Counted from the stretch's first letter, positions 8,231 to 17,579 are shown. The stretch is 19,710 nucleotides of DNA from Arsenophonus sp045399315 (GCA_045399315.1 DAYVGO010000024.1:1-19710), one strand, 5' to 3'. Numbers and translations: made by a program. Notes: generated from the sequence alone by a model not told the origin.

Positions 8231-8307
8231 TTGTAAAGCAAAGTAGCTACTATGCTTTACAAATTGTTACACTGGGTTTAGGAGGAAGTGGCTAAAACCG
8301 CTTCCTC
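8231..8307 (+). other. Two hairpins in the rpoB-rpoC junction
   Basis: The first is a perfect 10-bp stem, TTGTAAAGCA (8231-8240) with TGCTTTACAA (8253-8262). The second pairs GAGGAAGTGG (8282-8291) with CCGCTTCCTC (8298-8307), with one G-T wobble and loop CTAAAA. Neither is followed by a T run, so neither should terminate. They may protect or process the message, or limit ribosome access to the internal GGAGG. The true rpoC ribosome site CAGGAGCC lies after them. Confidence 0.6.
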
Positions 8308-8336
8308 ACAGGTTTAACTCCGACAGGAGCCATTCC

Positions 8337-11300
8337 GTGAAAGACTTATTAAAGTTTCTGAAAGCACAGACTAAAACCGAAGAGTTTGATGCGATCAAGA
8401 TTGCTCTGGCCTCTCCAGATATGATCCGTTCATGGTCATTTGGTGAAGTGAAAAAGCCAGAAACGATTAACTACCGGACGTTCAAACCTGAGCGTGATGG
8501 TCTTTTCTGTGCACGTATTTTCGGGCCAGTTAAAGATTATGAATGTTTGTGTGGTAAATACAAACGATTAAAGCACCGAGGTGTGATTTGTGAGAAATGT
8601 GGTGTTGAGGTTACTCAGACTAAAGTACGTCGTGAGCGTATGGGGCATATTGAGTTGGCTTCACCGACAGCACATATTTGGTTCTTAAAATCATTACCAT
8701 CACGCATTGGTTTATTACTTGATATGCCTTTGCGTGATATTGAACGAGTCCTCTATTTCGAATCCTATGTGGTTGTCGAAGGGGGTATGACAAGCTTAGA
8801 GTGTGGACAGATCTTGACTGAAGAGCAATACCTTGATGCTTTAGAAGAATTTGGTGATGAATTTGACGCCAAAATGGGTGCGGAAGCGATCCAATCTTTA
8901 CTAAAAAATCTCGATTTAGAACAAGAATGTGAAACACTACGTGAAGAGTTAAATGTAACTAGCTCTGAAACTAAACGTAAGAAATTAACTAAGCGTATCA
9001 AACTACTAGAAGCGTTTATTCAGTCTGGCAATAAGCCTGAGTGGATGATTCTGAATGTATTACCGGTATTACCACCGGATTTGCGTCCTTTGGTTCCACT
9101 AGATGGTGGACGCTTTGCTACTTCTGATTTAAATGATTTATATCGCCGTGTTATTAACCGTAACAATCGTTTAAAGCGTTTATTAGATTTGGCTGCACCT
9201 GATATCATTGTACGCAATGAAAAACGAATGTTACAAGAAGCGGTTGATGCGTTGCTGGATAATGGTCGTCGTGGACGCGCGATTACTGGCTCGAATAAAC
9301 GACCGCTGAAATCTTTGGCCGATATGATCAAAGGTAAGCAAGGGCGTTTCCGTCAGAACTTACTTGGTAAGCGTGTTGATTATTCTGGCCGTTCCGTTAT
9401 CACAGTGGGTCCTTATCTTCGCCTGCACCAATGTGGTTTGCCTAAGAGAATGGCATTAGAACTATTTAAGCCATTTATTTATGGTAAATTGGAGTTACGT
9501 GGATTAGCGACAACGATCAAAGCTGCTAAGAAGATGGTTGAGCGTGAAGAAGCTGTCGTCTGGGATATTCTTGATGAAGTTATTCGTGAACATCCGGTGA
9601 TGCTTAACCGTGCGCCAACACTACATCGTCTTGGGATCCAGGCATTTGAGCCTATTCTCATTGAAGGTAAGGCTATTCAATTACACCCATTAGTGTGTGC
9701 TGCTTATAATGCTGACTTTGACGGTGATCAGATGGCTGTTCACGTCCCGTTAACTTTAGAAGCGCAGTTAGAAGCACGTGCCCTAATGATGTCGACAAAT
9801 AATATTTTGTCGCCAGCAAGTGGTGAACCGATCATTGTACCTTCTCAAGATGTGGTACTTGGTTTATACTATATGACCCGTGATTGTGTAAATGCTGAAG
9901 GTGAAGGTATGGTATTGTCTGGACCGAAAGAAGCTGAACGGGTCTATCGTGCAGACTTAGCATCATTACACGCTCGAGTTAAAGTACGCATCACAGAAGA
10001 AGTGCGTGATGGTGAAGGTAATGTTGGGGTTGGAACTCAGTTAGTTGATACCACCATTGGTCGAGCTATCTTATGGACGATCGTGCCTAAAGGATTACCA
10101 TACTCATTGGTTAATCAACCGTTAGGTAAAAAAGCAATTTCTAAAATGCTGAATACTTGTTATCGTGTTTTAGGGTTAAAACCAACTGTTATTTTTGCCG
10201 ACCAGATCATGTATACCGGCTTTGCTTATGCTGCGCGTTCCGGTGCTTCTGTTGGTATTGACGATATGGTAATACCGGAGAAGAAAGCCAGTATTATTGC
10301 TGAAGCTGAAGCTGAAGTTGCTGAAATTCAAGAACAATTCCAGTCAGGTTTGGTTACTGCGGGCGAACGTTATAACAAAGTTATTGATATCTGGGCTGCG
10401 GCTAATGAGCGTGTTGCAAAGGCGATGATGGAAAATTTATCCACTGAAACCGTTGTAAATCGCGATGGTCAAGACGAGCAACAAGTTTCGTTTAACAGTA
10501 TCTTTATGATGGCTGACTCTGGTGCTCGTGGTTCTGCGGCACAGATCCGCCAGTTAGCGGGTATGCGTGGTTTGATGGCGAAGCCTGATGGTTCGATTAT
10601 TGAGACACCAATCACAGCTAACTTCCGTGAAGGTCTTAACGTATTGCAATACTTCATTTCAACGCACGGTGCCCGTAAAGGTTTGGCCGATACAGCGTTA
10701 AAAACAGCAAACTCGGGTTATTTAACGCGTCGTTTAGTGGATGTTGCACAAGATTTGGTTGTTACTGAAGATGATTGTGGTACCCACGATGGTATTTTGA
10801 TGACACCGGTTATTGAAGGTGGTGACGTTAAAGAACCTTTACGTGAACGTGTATTAGGCCGAGTCACAGCTGAAGATATATTAGTACCAGGTACAGCTGA
10901 TATTTTAATACCACGTAATACCTTATTAAGTGAAAAATGTTGTGATGAACTAGAAAAACAATCTGTTGATAGCGTAAAAGTTCGTTCGGTGGTAAATTGT
11001 GAGACTGACTTTGGCGTTTGCGCGAAATGTTATGGACGTGATTTGGCGCGTGGTCATATTATCAATAAAGGTGAAGCTGTTGGCGTTATTGCTGCCCAGT
11101 CAATCGGTGAGCCTGGCACACAGTTGACAATGCGTACATTCCACATTGGTGGTGCGGCATCGCGTGCTGCTGCTGAATCTAGTATTCAGGTACGTAATAA
11201 AGGTAATATCAAACTGGTTAATGCCAAGTTTGTAAAAAATTCTGAAGATCACTTGGTTATCACTTCTCGTAACACTGAATTGCGAGTGGTAGATGAATTT

Positions 11301-12563
11301 GGTCGAACCAAAGAAAGTTATAAAGTTCCTTATGGTGCCCATCTTAATAAAGGTGATGGTGACGAAGTTAATGGTGGTGAAACCGTTGCTAACTGGGATC
11401 CACATACCATGCCGGTTATTAGTGAGGTTGCGGGTATTATTCGCTTCTCTGATATGGCAGATGGACAATCTATTATACGTCAGACAGATGAACTAACGGG
11501 TTTATCCTCAATTGTTGTTCTTGATACTGCTGAGCGTACCGCAGGTAGTAAAGATTTGCGTCCTGCATTGCGGGTTGTTGATGCAAAAGGTAATGATGTA
11601 TTACTTCCTGGTACTGATATGTCTGCGCAATATTTCTTGCCTGGTAAAGCGATTGTTCAATTGGATGATGGTGTTGCGATTAATATTGGTGATACCTTAG
11701 CCCGTATTCCACAAGAATCTGGTGGTACCAAGGATATTACTGGTGGTTTACCACGGGTTGCTGATCTATTCGAGGCGCGTCGACCAAAAGAGCCGGCTAT
11801 TCTAGCTGAAATTAGTGGTATTATTTCTTTTGGTAGGGAAACTAAAGGTAAGCGTCGTCTAGTGATCACACCGATAGATGGTGGTGATACTTACGAAGAA
11901 ATGATCCCTAAATGGCGTCAGCTTAATGTCTTTGAAGGTGAGCAAGTTGAGCGTGGTGATGTGATTTCTGATGGTCCGGAATCACCGCATGATATTTTAC
12001 GTTTGCGTGGTGCTCATGCTGTTGCTCGTTATATCACTAATGAGGTCCAAGAGGTTTATCGTCTACAAGGCGTTAAAATTAACGATAAACATATTGAAGT
12101 TATCGTTCGGCAGATGTTACGTAAAGTGACAATTGTTGATGCTGGTAGTTCTGAATTCTTGGAAGGTGAGCAGGTAGAGTATGCCCGTGTTAAAATAGCG
12201 AACCGCAAATTAGAGCAAGAAAATAAAGTGATAGCGACCTTTAATCGTGATCTGCTAGGTATTACCAAAGCGTCTCTGGCAACGGAGTCCTTTATCTCAG
12301 CAGCGTCATTCCAGGAAACGACACGTGTGCTTACTGAAGCTGCGGTTGCTGGTAAACGCGATGAGCTACGTGGCTTGAAGGAGAACGTCATTGTTGGCCG
12401 TCTAATACCTGCCGGTACAGGTTATGCATATCATCAAGAACGGATACGTCGTCGTCATATGGTTAATGAATCTGTTGAATCAGCACAAGTTAGTGTGGAT
12501 GAGGCAACTGCTAATTTAGCAGAATTGCTAAATGCGGGTTTTGGTAACCAAGACCATGAATAA
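8337..12563 (+). CDS. rpoC: DNA-directed RNA polymerase subunit beta-prime
   Basis: Beta-prime carries the catalytic magnesium site. The 1408-aa product starts at GTG, as in E. coli, 7 bases after AGGAG. The N-terminal zinc site is C70, C72, C85 and C88. The active-site loop NADFDGD occupies residues 458-464, with catalytic D460, D462 and D464. The second zinc site is visible as the Cys in DDCGTHDG plus the later C-ETDFGVC-AKC cluster. The trigger-loop region contains GEPGTQLTMRTFHIGGAASR. The frame is complete. It is the last intact gene in the window: a terminator follows 16 bases after the TAA, and everything beyond is broken. Confidence 0.99.
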   Translation: MKDLLKFLKAQTKTEEFDAIKIALASPDMIRSWSFGEVKKPETINYRTFKPERDGLFCARIFGPVKDYECLCGKYKRLKHRGVICEKCGVEVTQTKVRRERMGHIELASPTAHIWFLKSLPSRIGLLLDMPLRDIERVLYFESYVVVEGGMTSLECGQILTEEQYLDALEEFGDEFDAKMGAEAIQSLLKNLDLEQECETLREELNVTSSETKRKKLTKRIKLLEAFIQSGNKPEWMILNVLPVLPPDLRPLVPLDGGRFATSDLNDLYRRVINRNNRLKRLLDLAAPDIIVRNEKRMLQEAVDALLDNGRRGRAITGSNKRPLKSLADMIKGKQGRFRQNLLGKRVDYSGRSVITVGPYLRLHQCGLPKRMALELFKPFIYGKLELRGLATTIKAAKKMVEREEAVVWDILDEVIREHPVMLNRAPTLHRLGIQAFEPILIEGKAIQLHPLVCAAYNADFDGDQMAVHVPLTLEAQLEARALMMSTNNILSPASGEPIIVPSQDVVLGLYYMTRDCVNAEGEGMVLSGPKEAERVYRADLASLHARVKVRITEEVRDGEGNVGVGTQLVDTTIGRAILWTIVPKGLPYSLVNQPLGKKAISKMLNTCYRVLGLKPTVIFADQIMYTGFAYAARSGASVGIDDMVIPEKKASIIAEAEAEVAEIQEQFQSGLVTAGERYNKVIDIWAAANERVAKAMMENLSTETVVNRDGQDEQQVSFNSIFMMADSGARGSAAQIRQLAGMRGLMAKPDGSIIETPITANFREGLNVLQYFISTHGARKGLADTALKTANSGYLTRRLVDVAQDLVVTEDDCGTHDGILMTPVIEGGDVKEPLRERVLGRVTAEDILVPGTADILIPRNTLLSEKCCDELEKQSVDSVKVRSVVNCETDFGVCAKCYGRDLARGHIINKGEAVGVIAAQSIGEPGTQLTMRTFHIGGAASRAAAESSIQVRNKGNIKLVNAKFVKNSEDHLVITSRNTELRVVDEFGRTKESYKVPYGAHLNKGDGDEVNGGETVANWDPHTMPVISEVAGIIRFSDMADGQSIIRQTDELTGLSSIVVLDTAERTAGSKDLRPALRVVDAKGNDVLLPGTDMSAQYFLPGKAIVQLDDGVAINIGDTLARIPQESGGTKDITGGLPRVADLFEARRPKEPAILAEISGIISFGRETKGKRRLVITPIDGGDTYEEMIPKWRQLNVFEGEQVERGDVISDGPESPHDILRLRGAHAVARYITNEVQEVYRLQGVKINDKHIEVIVRQMLRKVTIVDAGSSEFLEGEQVEYARVKIANRKLEQENKVIATFNRDLLGITKASLATESFISAASFQETTRVLTEAAVAGKRDELRGLKENVIVGRLIPAGTGYAYHQERIRRRHMVNESVESAQVSVDEATANLAELLNAGFGNQDHE

Positions 12564-12579
12564 TACAGCTTGATTTGTA

Positions 12580-12608
12580 AAAAATGCCCTCATGACGAGG
12601 GCATTTTT
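12580..12608 (+). terminator. Terminator of the rpoBC operon
   Basis: AAAAATGCCCTC (12580-12591) pairs with GAGGGCATTTTT (12597-12608) around ATGAC. It is a perfect 12-bp stem including the A/T flanks, with the T run at 12604-12608. The matching A run on the left means it could also act on transcripts coming from the right. Confidence 0.93.
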
Positions 12609-12636
12609 ATAGCTATATTATGGAGAAAATTAAGCA

Positions 12637-13974
12637 ATGACATGCTGTCGTTTTATTACTTTAAGTCTATTGAGTATTTTTATTTCTCTTTCTCTTTTAC
12701 TCAGTTTGCCAATACGTGCGAAAAACAGCATGGTTGCATTATTTGGAAAATCTACTAATGCTGATTCAAGTATGCCAATGAAAGTTAACCAAGATAGTGT
12801 GATTTATGCTGTAGTAGGTGGAAAAATACAGAAAGCTGGTTGGTTATTGAAACATTCAGTTTTGCTTATTCAACCGGCGAAAGATAATTTTTACCGTTTT
12901 CATTTTGGCAATAGTTATGGTTATATTGTTCAACAGCATGCTATAGAGGAAAAAAATCAATTTCCTGTTTATACTTTAAAATTGTTAAATCAGCACGTTT
13001 ATAACTATCTAATAACCACAGAAAAACCCCCTATAATATGAAATGCAGATGAGAAAAGCACTATTATCGGTTTTCTGTTTGCTGATTTACGTTATCCAGT
13101 ACTTAGTCGAATAACAAAGAAAGATAAGCACAACTCAGCATACATCAGCTCTTGGTTTATTATTAATCTTGGTGGTAGGTTGGCTTTTATTGATGGTCAG
13201 GATGTTTCCTTAGATTGAAGGATCACAATTCTGACATACCATCATTTATTACCTGATAACGAAAATAAATTATTTCGTCATACCACAACAACGACTTCAG
13301 TAGCATCATTTAAAGCACAAATGGATTACTTGAAAGAAGCCGGTTATCAAACCATTACCTTGGATGAGGTTGATGGTTATTTAAAGAAAAAAATTAATTT
13401 ACCGGGTAAGGTAGTAAGTATAACGTTTGATGATGGTTTAAAATCTGTTTATCGTTATGCATATCCAATCCTAAAAGCTCATGGACAGCTGGCAACGCTT
13501 TTTGTTATCTCCTCGCGTATTAAATTCAATGATCAAAAATGGGATCCTAATGGTTTACAATTTATGAGTAGACATGAGTTAAAAAATAGCCATGATGTTT
13601 TTGATATTCAATCTCACTCCCATTTTCTGCATAGGTTAGATAATAAGAATCAACCGATTATTTTTAGCTGATCTTATCGTACAATAAAACTTAATTTTGC
13701 CCGTTCTCGTTGTGTGTTAGCGCCATTTAATCCCTTTCAACGTTACTTAGCCTATCCTTTTGGAGCATATAACAGACAGGTGATGGATGCGGCCAAAGCT
13801 GCCGGTATGACTCTGGCCGTGACTACTATTCAAGGTAAAGTGAAACTGAGTGATGATCTTTATACGCTAAAACGTCTATATACATTGTGTAATGACCCAA
13901 TTGAAAAATTCGCTCAAATGGTGGGTAATGGGGAACAACAAATTATTAATAAAAACATTATTGTTGATCAATAA
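12637..13974 (+). pseudogene. yadE: yadE-like polysaccharide deacetylase, three in-frame TGA stops
   Basis: One continuous frame of 445 codons is interrupted only by TGA at 13039-13041, 13216-13218 and 13669-13671; no frameshift is needed. It opens with a hydrophobic signal-like segment (residues about 4-28) and a domain with a possible SH3-like fold. The NodB-type deacetylase domain follows, with ILTYHHLL, TFDDG (residues 263-267, metal and catalytic Asp), SHSHFLH (H327 and H332) and YLAYPFGAYN. The FRHTTTTTSV and DDGLKSVYRYAYP blocks resemble E. coli YadE, a predicted exported polysaccharide deacetylase, as I remember it. The third TGA falls where that homologue has Arg, so CGA to TGA is likely. 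The longest uninterrupted piece (13219-13671) lacks the signal peptide and the C-terminal motifs. Probably inactive unless stops are read through. Confidence 0.8.
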
Positions 13975-14092
13975 AGGCTTACTATTAAGCCATCATTGAA
14001 AATAGGTCATAGATTGGTAAATTTTTATTATAATCACTGGTTAAAAAAATATTAATTAACAACTAACAGTTTGATTGAATAAATCAAGCAAT

Positions 14093-14116
14093 CACCATCG
14101 ATTAAGGTGGTGTTTT
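14093..14116 (+). terminator. Terminator after the yadE-like gene
   Basis: CACCATC (14093-14099) pairs with GGTGGTG (14106-14112), with one T-G wobble and loop GATTAA, followed by TTTT. The T run is on the + strand, so it serves the yadE-like unit. It ends one base before the thiH stop of the converging thi operon. The gap 13975-14092 holds nothing else that I recognise. Confidence 0.65.
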
Positions 14117-14117
14117 A

Positions 14118-15217
14118 TTAGCGTCCTAAATGGTTGTCCCAATCTTTCCAGACGGTTTGTAGTCCAGCATTGATAATAACTTTAGCGATGGTTTCTGCGC
14201 TGCGATTATCATATGCTTGATGATTATCAGCATAACCACCCGGTTGGGTTTTTGAACCAGCGCTAAGGTTGTTGATGACAAGTGGAATAATATTATCCCG
14301 AAAGAAAGGTGACTCACGGGTTGATAAGGAAAATTCGACTTCAGGGGCAAATAAACGGAAACCGCAAATTAATTGGACTAATTCTGCTTCGCGGATAGTG
14401 GATGCCGGCTGAATACTACCTATGAGCGTATTTGAGGAAAGGAAATAGAGTAACGGCTTTTCCAATATTGTTTTTGCAGATAAGATAGGTGGTTTGCTGC
14501 AAAACAATAATCGATCCGCCAACAATTGGATAATCCGATTAGCATACCTAAGCCTATTTTATCAATACCTGCCTGGCCAATGTGATAAGGTGTTTCTAAG
14601 CGCCAAAAAAGTCTTGTTTTTTCCCCGTAAATGTTGTTGCTGATAAGTTGGTTGATGATAAGTTATCCTGATAAACCAGCACCCCATCTAAGCCAATTTT
14701 TTTAGCTCCAAATACTCTGCTGTAGTTAATGGTTGAACTTCCATTAGTAGCGAATTGAAATATTTTCTAATTAATGAAATATATTAGCGAAAATAGTCCA
14801 TACCCACTTTAGTAGAGTGCTCGCCGGTGACCAGCAATAGATTATTATAGCCAATAGAATAGAACGTATAGCCTCACATTCTGCAATAATCTCTGCTTGG
14901 TTAAGTGTTTTTCTTTTGATCGGGTTGTGCATGGAAAAACCACAATAGGTACAATCATTAGCACATAGATTAGACAGATATAGTGGAACATACAGGCCAA
15001 CAGTATCGCCAAAACGTTGGCGAGTTAATTTTTGCACTTTTTGGACAACAAATTCGAGATAGGGATAGGCAGCGGGTGAAATCAGTGCCATAAAATCATT
15101 AAGTGAAAGTTTATCTGAACGAATAGCCTTTTCAACATCTTGAGGGGATTTACTGTTAATTTGCAGCATCAGTTCATGCCAATCAAGTTGCGGATAAATT
15201 TCAGTGAAAACCGTCAT
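14118..15217 (-). pseudogene. thiH: Degraded thiH, 2-iminoacetate synthase
   Basis: ThiH is the radical-SAM tyrosine lyase that makes dehydroglycine for the thiazole ring. The N-terminal part is intact, from ATG 15217-15215 through PLYLSNLCANDCTYCGFSM, including the CX3CX2C iron-sulfur motif. Then come a 5-bp tandem duplication (14854-14863), after which LLLVTGEHSTKVGMDYF continues in another frame, and an in-frame TAA at 14784-14786. Further lesions are a +1 near 14663-14669, losses of one base in the homopolymers at 14617-14622 and 14605-14610, and a loss of about 4 bases near 14423-14427. The C-terminal frame ends RESPFFRDNIIPLVINN...WKDWDNHLGR with TAA at 14118-14120. Total length matches an E. 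coli-sized gene of about 377 codons. Its start overlaps the thiG stop (TAATG). Clearly non-functional. Confidence 0.95.
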
Positions 15218-15988
15218 TATTGAAATGCTTCAAGGAATTGTGTTGAAGGGCTAGAGGATGTGGCTTAGTAATATTGCGCCGCAAGTCGAGCAGCTTGTGC
15301 TATCTCACCTGCCTGAGTAGCAATGCGAAAGATACATGCCATTGCAACAGGATCATTAGCAACGGCAATAGCCGTATTTACCAGTACAGCATCGGCCCCC
15401 ATCTCAATAGCAGTTAATGCATGGCTAGGGGCACCGAGTACAGCATCGACAATGACCTGGATTGTGGCTTGTTCGATAATAATTTAGAAAAAGTCATGGG
15501 TAATTAATCCTTTGTTAACACCGATAGGGGCGTCAAGTGGCATCACTGCAGCACGTTCCACTTCCTCTAAATACCGGCACAAGATAAGATCGGCACTACA
15601 ATAAGGTAAAACAATAAAACCTTCTTTAACCAGTAGCTTGGCTGCTTTTAATGTTTCAATCGGATCGGGTAGTAAGTATTTTACATTGGGGTGGATCTCA
15701 AGTTTTATCCAGTTTGTTCCTAATACATCCCGAGCTAAGCAAGCGGCAAATAACGCTTCTTGAGTATTCTTAGCGCCAGAAGTGTTGGGCAATAATTTGA
15801 CGCTAATTTTTTGTAATGGTGTCAAAATGTCGTCATTTTTACTTTTTAAATCAACTCGTTTCAGTGCTATGGTGACTAACTGACTACCAGAAACTTGGAT
15901 AGCTTTGGTCATCAGTGATGAATTGGCAAATTTTCCAGTACCAACAAATAAACGTGATTGAAATAAAGGTATCAGCAATTTTTAACAT
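15217..15988 (-). pseudogene. thiG: Degraded thiG, thiazole synthase
   Basis: ThiG builds the thiazole phosphate from deoxyxylulose phosphate, dehydroglycine and ThiS thiocarboxylate. The original start is ATG 15988-15986 (MLKIADTF), three bases after the thiS stop. One extra base near 15962-15966 shifts the frame. From there LFVGTGKFANSSLM onward reads clearly to the TAA at 15484-15486, and it keeps the Schiff-base lysine in NWIKLEIHP. Beyond that stop, the same frame continues with EMGADAVLVNTAIAVANDP, meets a second TAA at 15265-15267, and ends at TAA 15219-15217. Span 772 bases equals 256 codons plus stop plus one inserted base, the E. coli gene length. The glycine-rich C-terminal block before the second TAA has also decayed. 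Confidence 0.95.
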
Positions 15989-15991
15989 AAA

Positions 15992-16193
15992 TTAGCCTCC
16001 GGCAAAGGCCTGGAATACTAGGATCCGTTCTTGATGGTTAATATAGTAATGACCCCAATCTTCTCGGAGAACAATGATCTGGTTAATCATCAGTGCCATA
16101 CCTAATGAGTTAAGTTTCATATGATCAAAAAACTGGGTAATAGTCATCGAACCGCTAAGTTCTATCAGTTGATCATTCGCGTAATGTGCACAT
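15992..16193 (-). pseudogene. thiS: thiS, sulfur carrier protein, frameshifted near its start
   Basis: ThiS is the ubiquitin-like carrier whose C-terminal Gly-Gly is adenylated by ThiF and thiocarboxylated. The C-terminal frame (NDQLIELSGSMTITQFFDHM to RILVFQAFAGG) is intact, including the final GG. The expected start is the ATG at 16193-16191, directly after the thiF TAA. In that frame, one extra base within the first six codons leads to a TGA. The span of 202 bases is 66 codons plus stop plus one base. An upstream GTG at 16210-16208 inside thiF opens the good frame and could give a protein with an altered N terminus. This is the least damaged gene of the set, but its partners are all broken. 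Confidence 0.85.
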
Positions 16194-16935
16194 TTATTTT
16201 CTGGTTCCACAAACTAAACAGGTTTTCGCTTTACTGAGTTGCAAGGTATGCCAGCTATGCTGCTTACCATCGAATAATTTCAATTTGTCACTGAGTGAAG
16301 AAGGTAAATTGACTAATAATTTAAGTGTTTCTAAGGCTTGCAGAGTACCGATAACACCAACAATCAGGCCTAATACTCCTGCCGTGTGACAGTTGCGATA
16401 AGGTTCATTCATATCAGGATAAAGGCAAGCGTAGCAACCTTGGTCATAAGGAGGTTCAAGAACTAACAATTAGCCATTGAAGCCCACGGCACTACCACTA
16501 ATAAGTGCTTTTTTTTTTCATCACACAAGCCGCATTGATCACCTGACGTGTTGGCATATTATCGGTACAGTCCAATACCAAATCCATCTTGCGGACCAGC
16601 GATGGAAGAGAATAATAATTTTGTTTGTTATTAAATGTTTTTATCTTGATTTGTGGATTGAGTTGTTTGGCTGCCAATATAGCTTTAGGTTGAGAAATAT
16701 CTTGTGAATGATAAAGAACTTGCCGCTGCAGATTTGAAATATGAAGTTTATCATTATCGGCTAACCAGAGCTCGCCGACTCCAGCCGCAGCCAAATAAAG
16801 TGCTGACGGTGGACACAGTCCACCCAATCCAACGATAAGCACTTTGCTAGTTGCTAATTTTTGTTGCCCTTTGCTGCCGATTTCTTGAATCAACAACTGG
16901 CGGCTATAACGCATAAAAATAACATCATCAAGCAT
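16194..16935 (-). pseudogene. thiF: Degraded thiF, ThiS adenylyltransferase
   Basis: ThiF is the E1-like enzyme that adenylates the ThiS C terminus. The start ATG 16935-16933 follows AAGGAA. The N-terminal frame has FMRYSRQLL, a nucleotide-binding loop GLGGLC (the last conserved Gly is Cys at residue 41), SNLQRQVL and DLVLDCTDN. The frame breaks at a run of ten A (16509-16518), where nine would keep the frame. After it, SGSAVGFNG is followed by TAA at 16472-16470, where CAA (Gln) is expected. Then LLVLEPPYDQGCYACLYPD, the conserved RNCHTAGV Cys and the last zinc pair CLVCG read on to the TAA at 16196-16194. It is adjacent to thiE (one base) and thiS (zero bases). Confidence 0.93.
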
Positions 16936-16936
16936 C

Positions 16937-17579
16937 TCATATTTCCTTACCTTCGATGAGATGTAGTAACTGAGCAACGACTTTTGGCCAGTTAGGTAAT
17001 TTAGTGATTGCACTAACCATTGCAATACCCCCTACGCCTGTTGCTAACACTGCGGGAACAAGTGTTAAAGAGATACCTCCTATACAATAGTTGGGTAATC
17101 CGGGGTGGCATTGATTTGCTGTTTTAGCGTTACTAATCCTTGCGGTGAGGATGGCATTAATTTTGTGGTATTAGGAAAAATATGCCCTAAGGCAATGTAA
17201 GGGGTCTTAACCACTTGGCTCTAGCTAGTTCTTGTTCATTATGAGTTAAAACGCCTAAGCGCAATCCTGCTTTTTGTAGCTGATTTAGATCAGCTAAATT
17301 AATATCTTCTTGCCCTAAATGGACGCCATAGGCGCCATATTTGAGGGCTAGTTGCCAATAATCATTAATAAAAAGGCGGGCTTGATATTGCCGGCCTAGG
17401 ATAATTGTCTGTTTAATATCTTGTTCAAGGTTATTTGTTAATGGATCTTTGATCCTTAATTGAATAGTGGTAACTCCTGCTTTAAGTAAGCGTCTTATCC
17501 ATTCTAGAGAATCAACCACTGGATATGAACCAAGTTTATGCTTGGTAGGTGCAAATGAGTGGCTAGGCCAGTTTATCAT
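16937..17579 (-). pseudogene. thiE: Degraded thiE, thiamine-phosphate synthase
   Basis: ThiE joins HMP-pyrophosphate and thiazole phosphate to give thiamine phosphate. The start ATG 17579-17577 lies inside the end of thiC. The first 119 codons or so are good: LGSYPVVDSLEWIRRLL, TIQLRIKDP, ARLFINDYW, and YGVHLGQEDI with its phosphate-site residues. A lost base near 17207-17213 ends that frame. Another frame gives YIALGHIFPNTTK, then a second lost base near 17083-17087 leads into IGGISLTLVPAVLATGVGG and AMVSAIT. The stop is TGA 16939-16937. Removing the two lesions restores about 214 codons, close to the E. coli 211. Confidence 0.94.

Noticed and set aside
11100..12391. Several minus-strand and shifted open frames of 60-120 codons inside rpoB and rpoC
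   Set aside because: They lie entirely within conserved rpoBC coding sequence, with no independent coding evidence.
12637..13974. Reassignment of TGA to Trp, suggested by three in-frame TGA in the yadE-like gene
   Set aside because: tuf ends with TGA directly before a terminator, thiE ended with TGA, and the intact genes encode Trp with TGG and are never interrupted by TGA. The third TGA also aligns best with an Arg position.
16186..16707. Plus-strand open frames over thiF
   Set aside because: They are antisense to recognisable ThiF/ThiS coding sequence and have no family resemblance or ribosome site.
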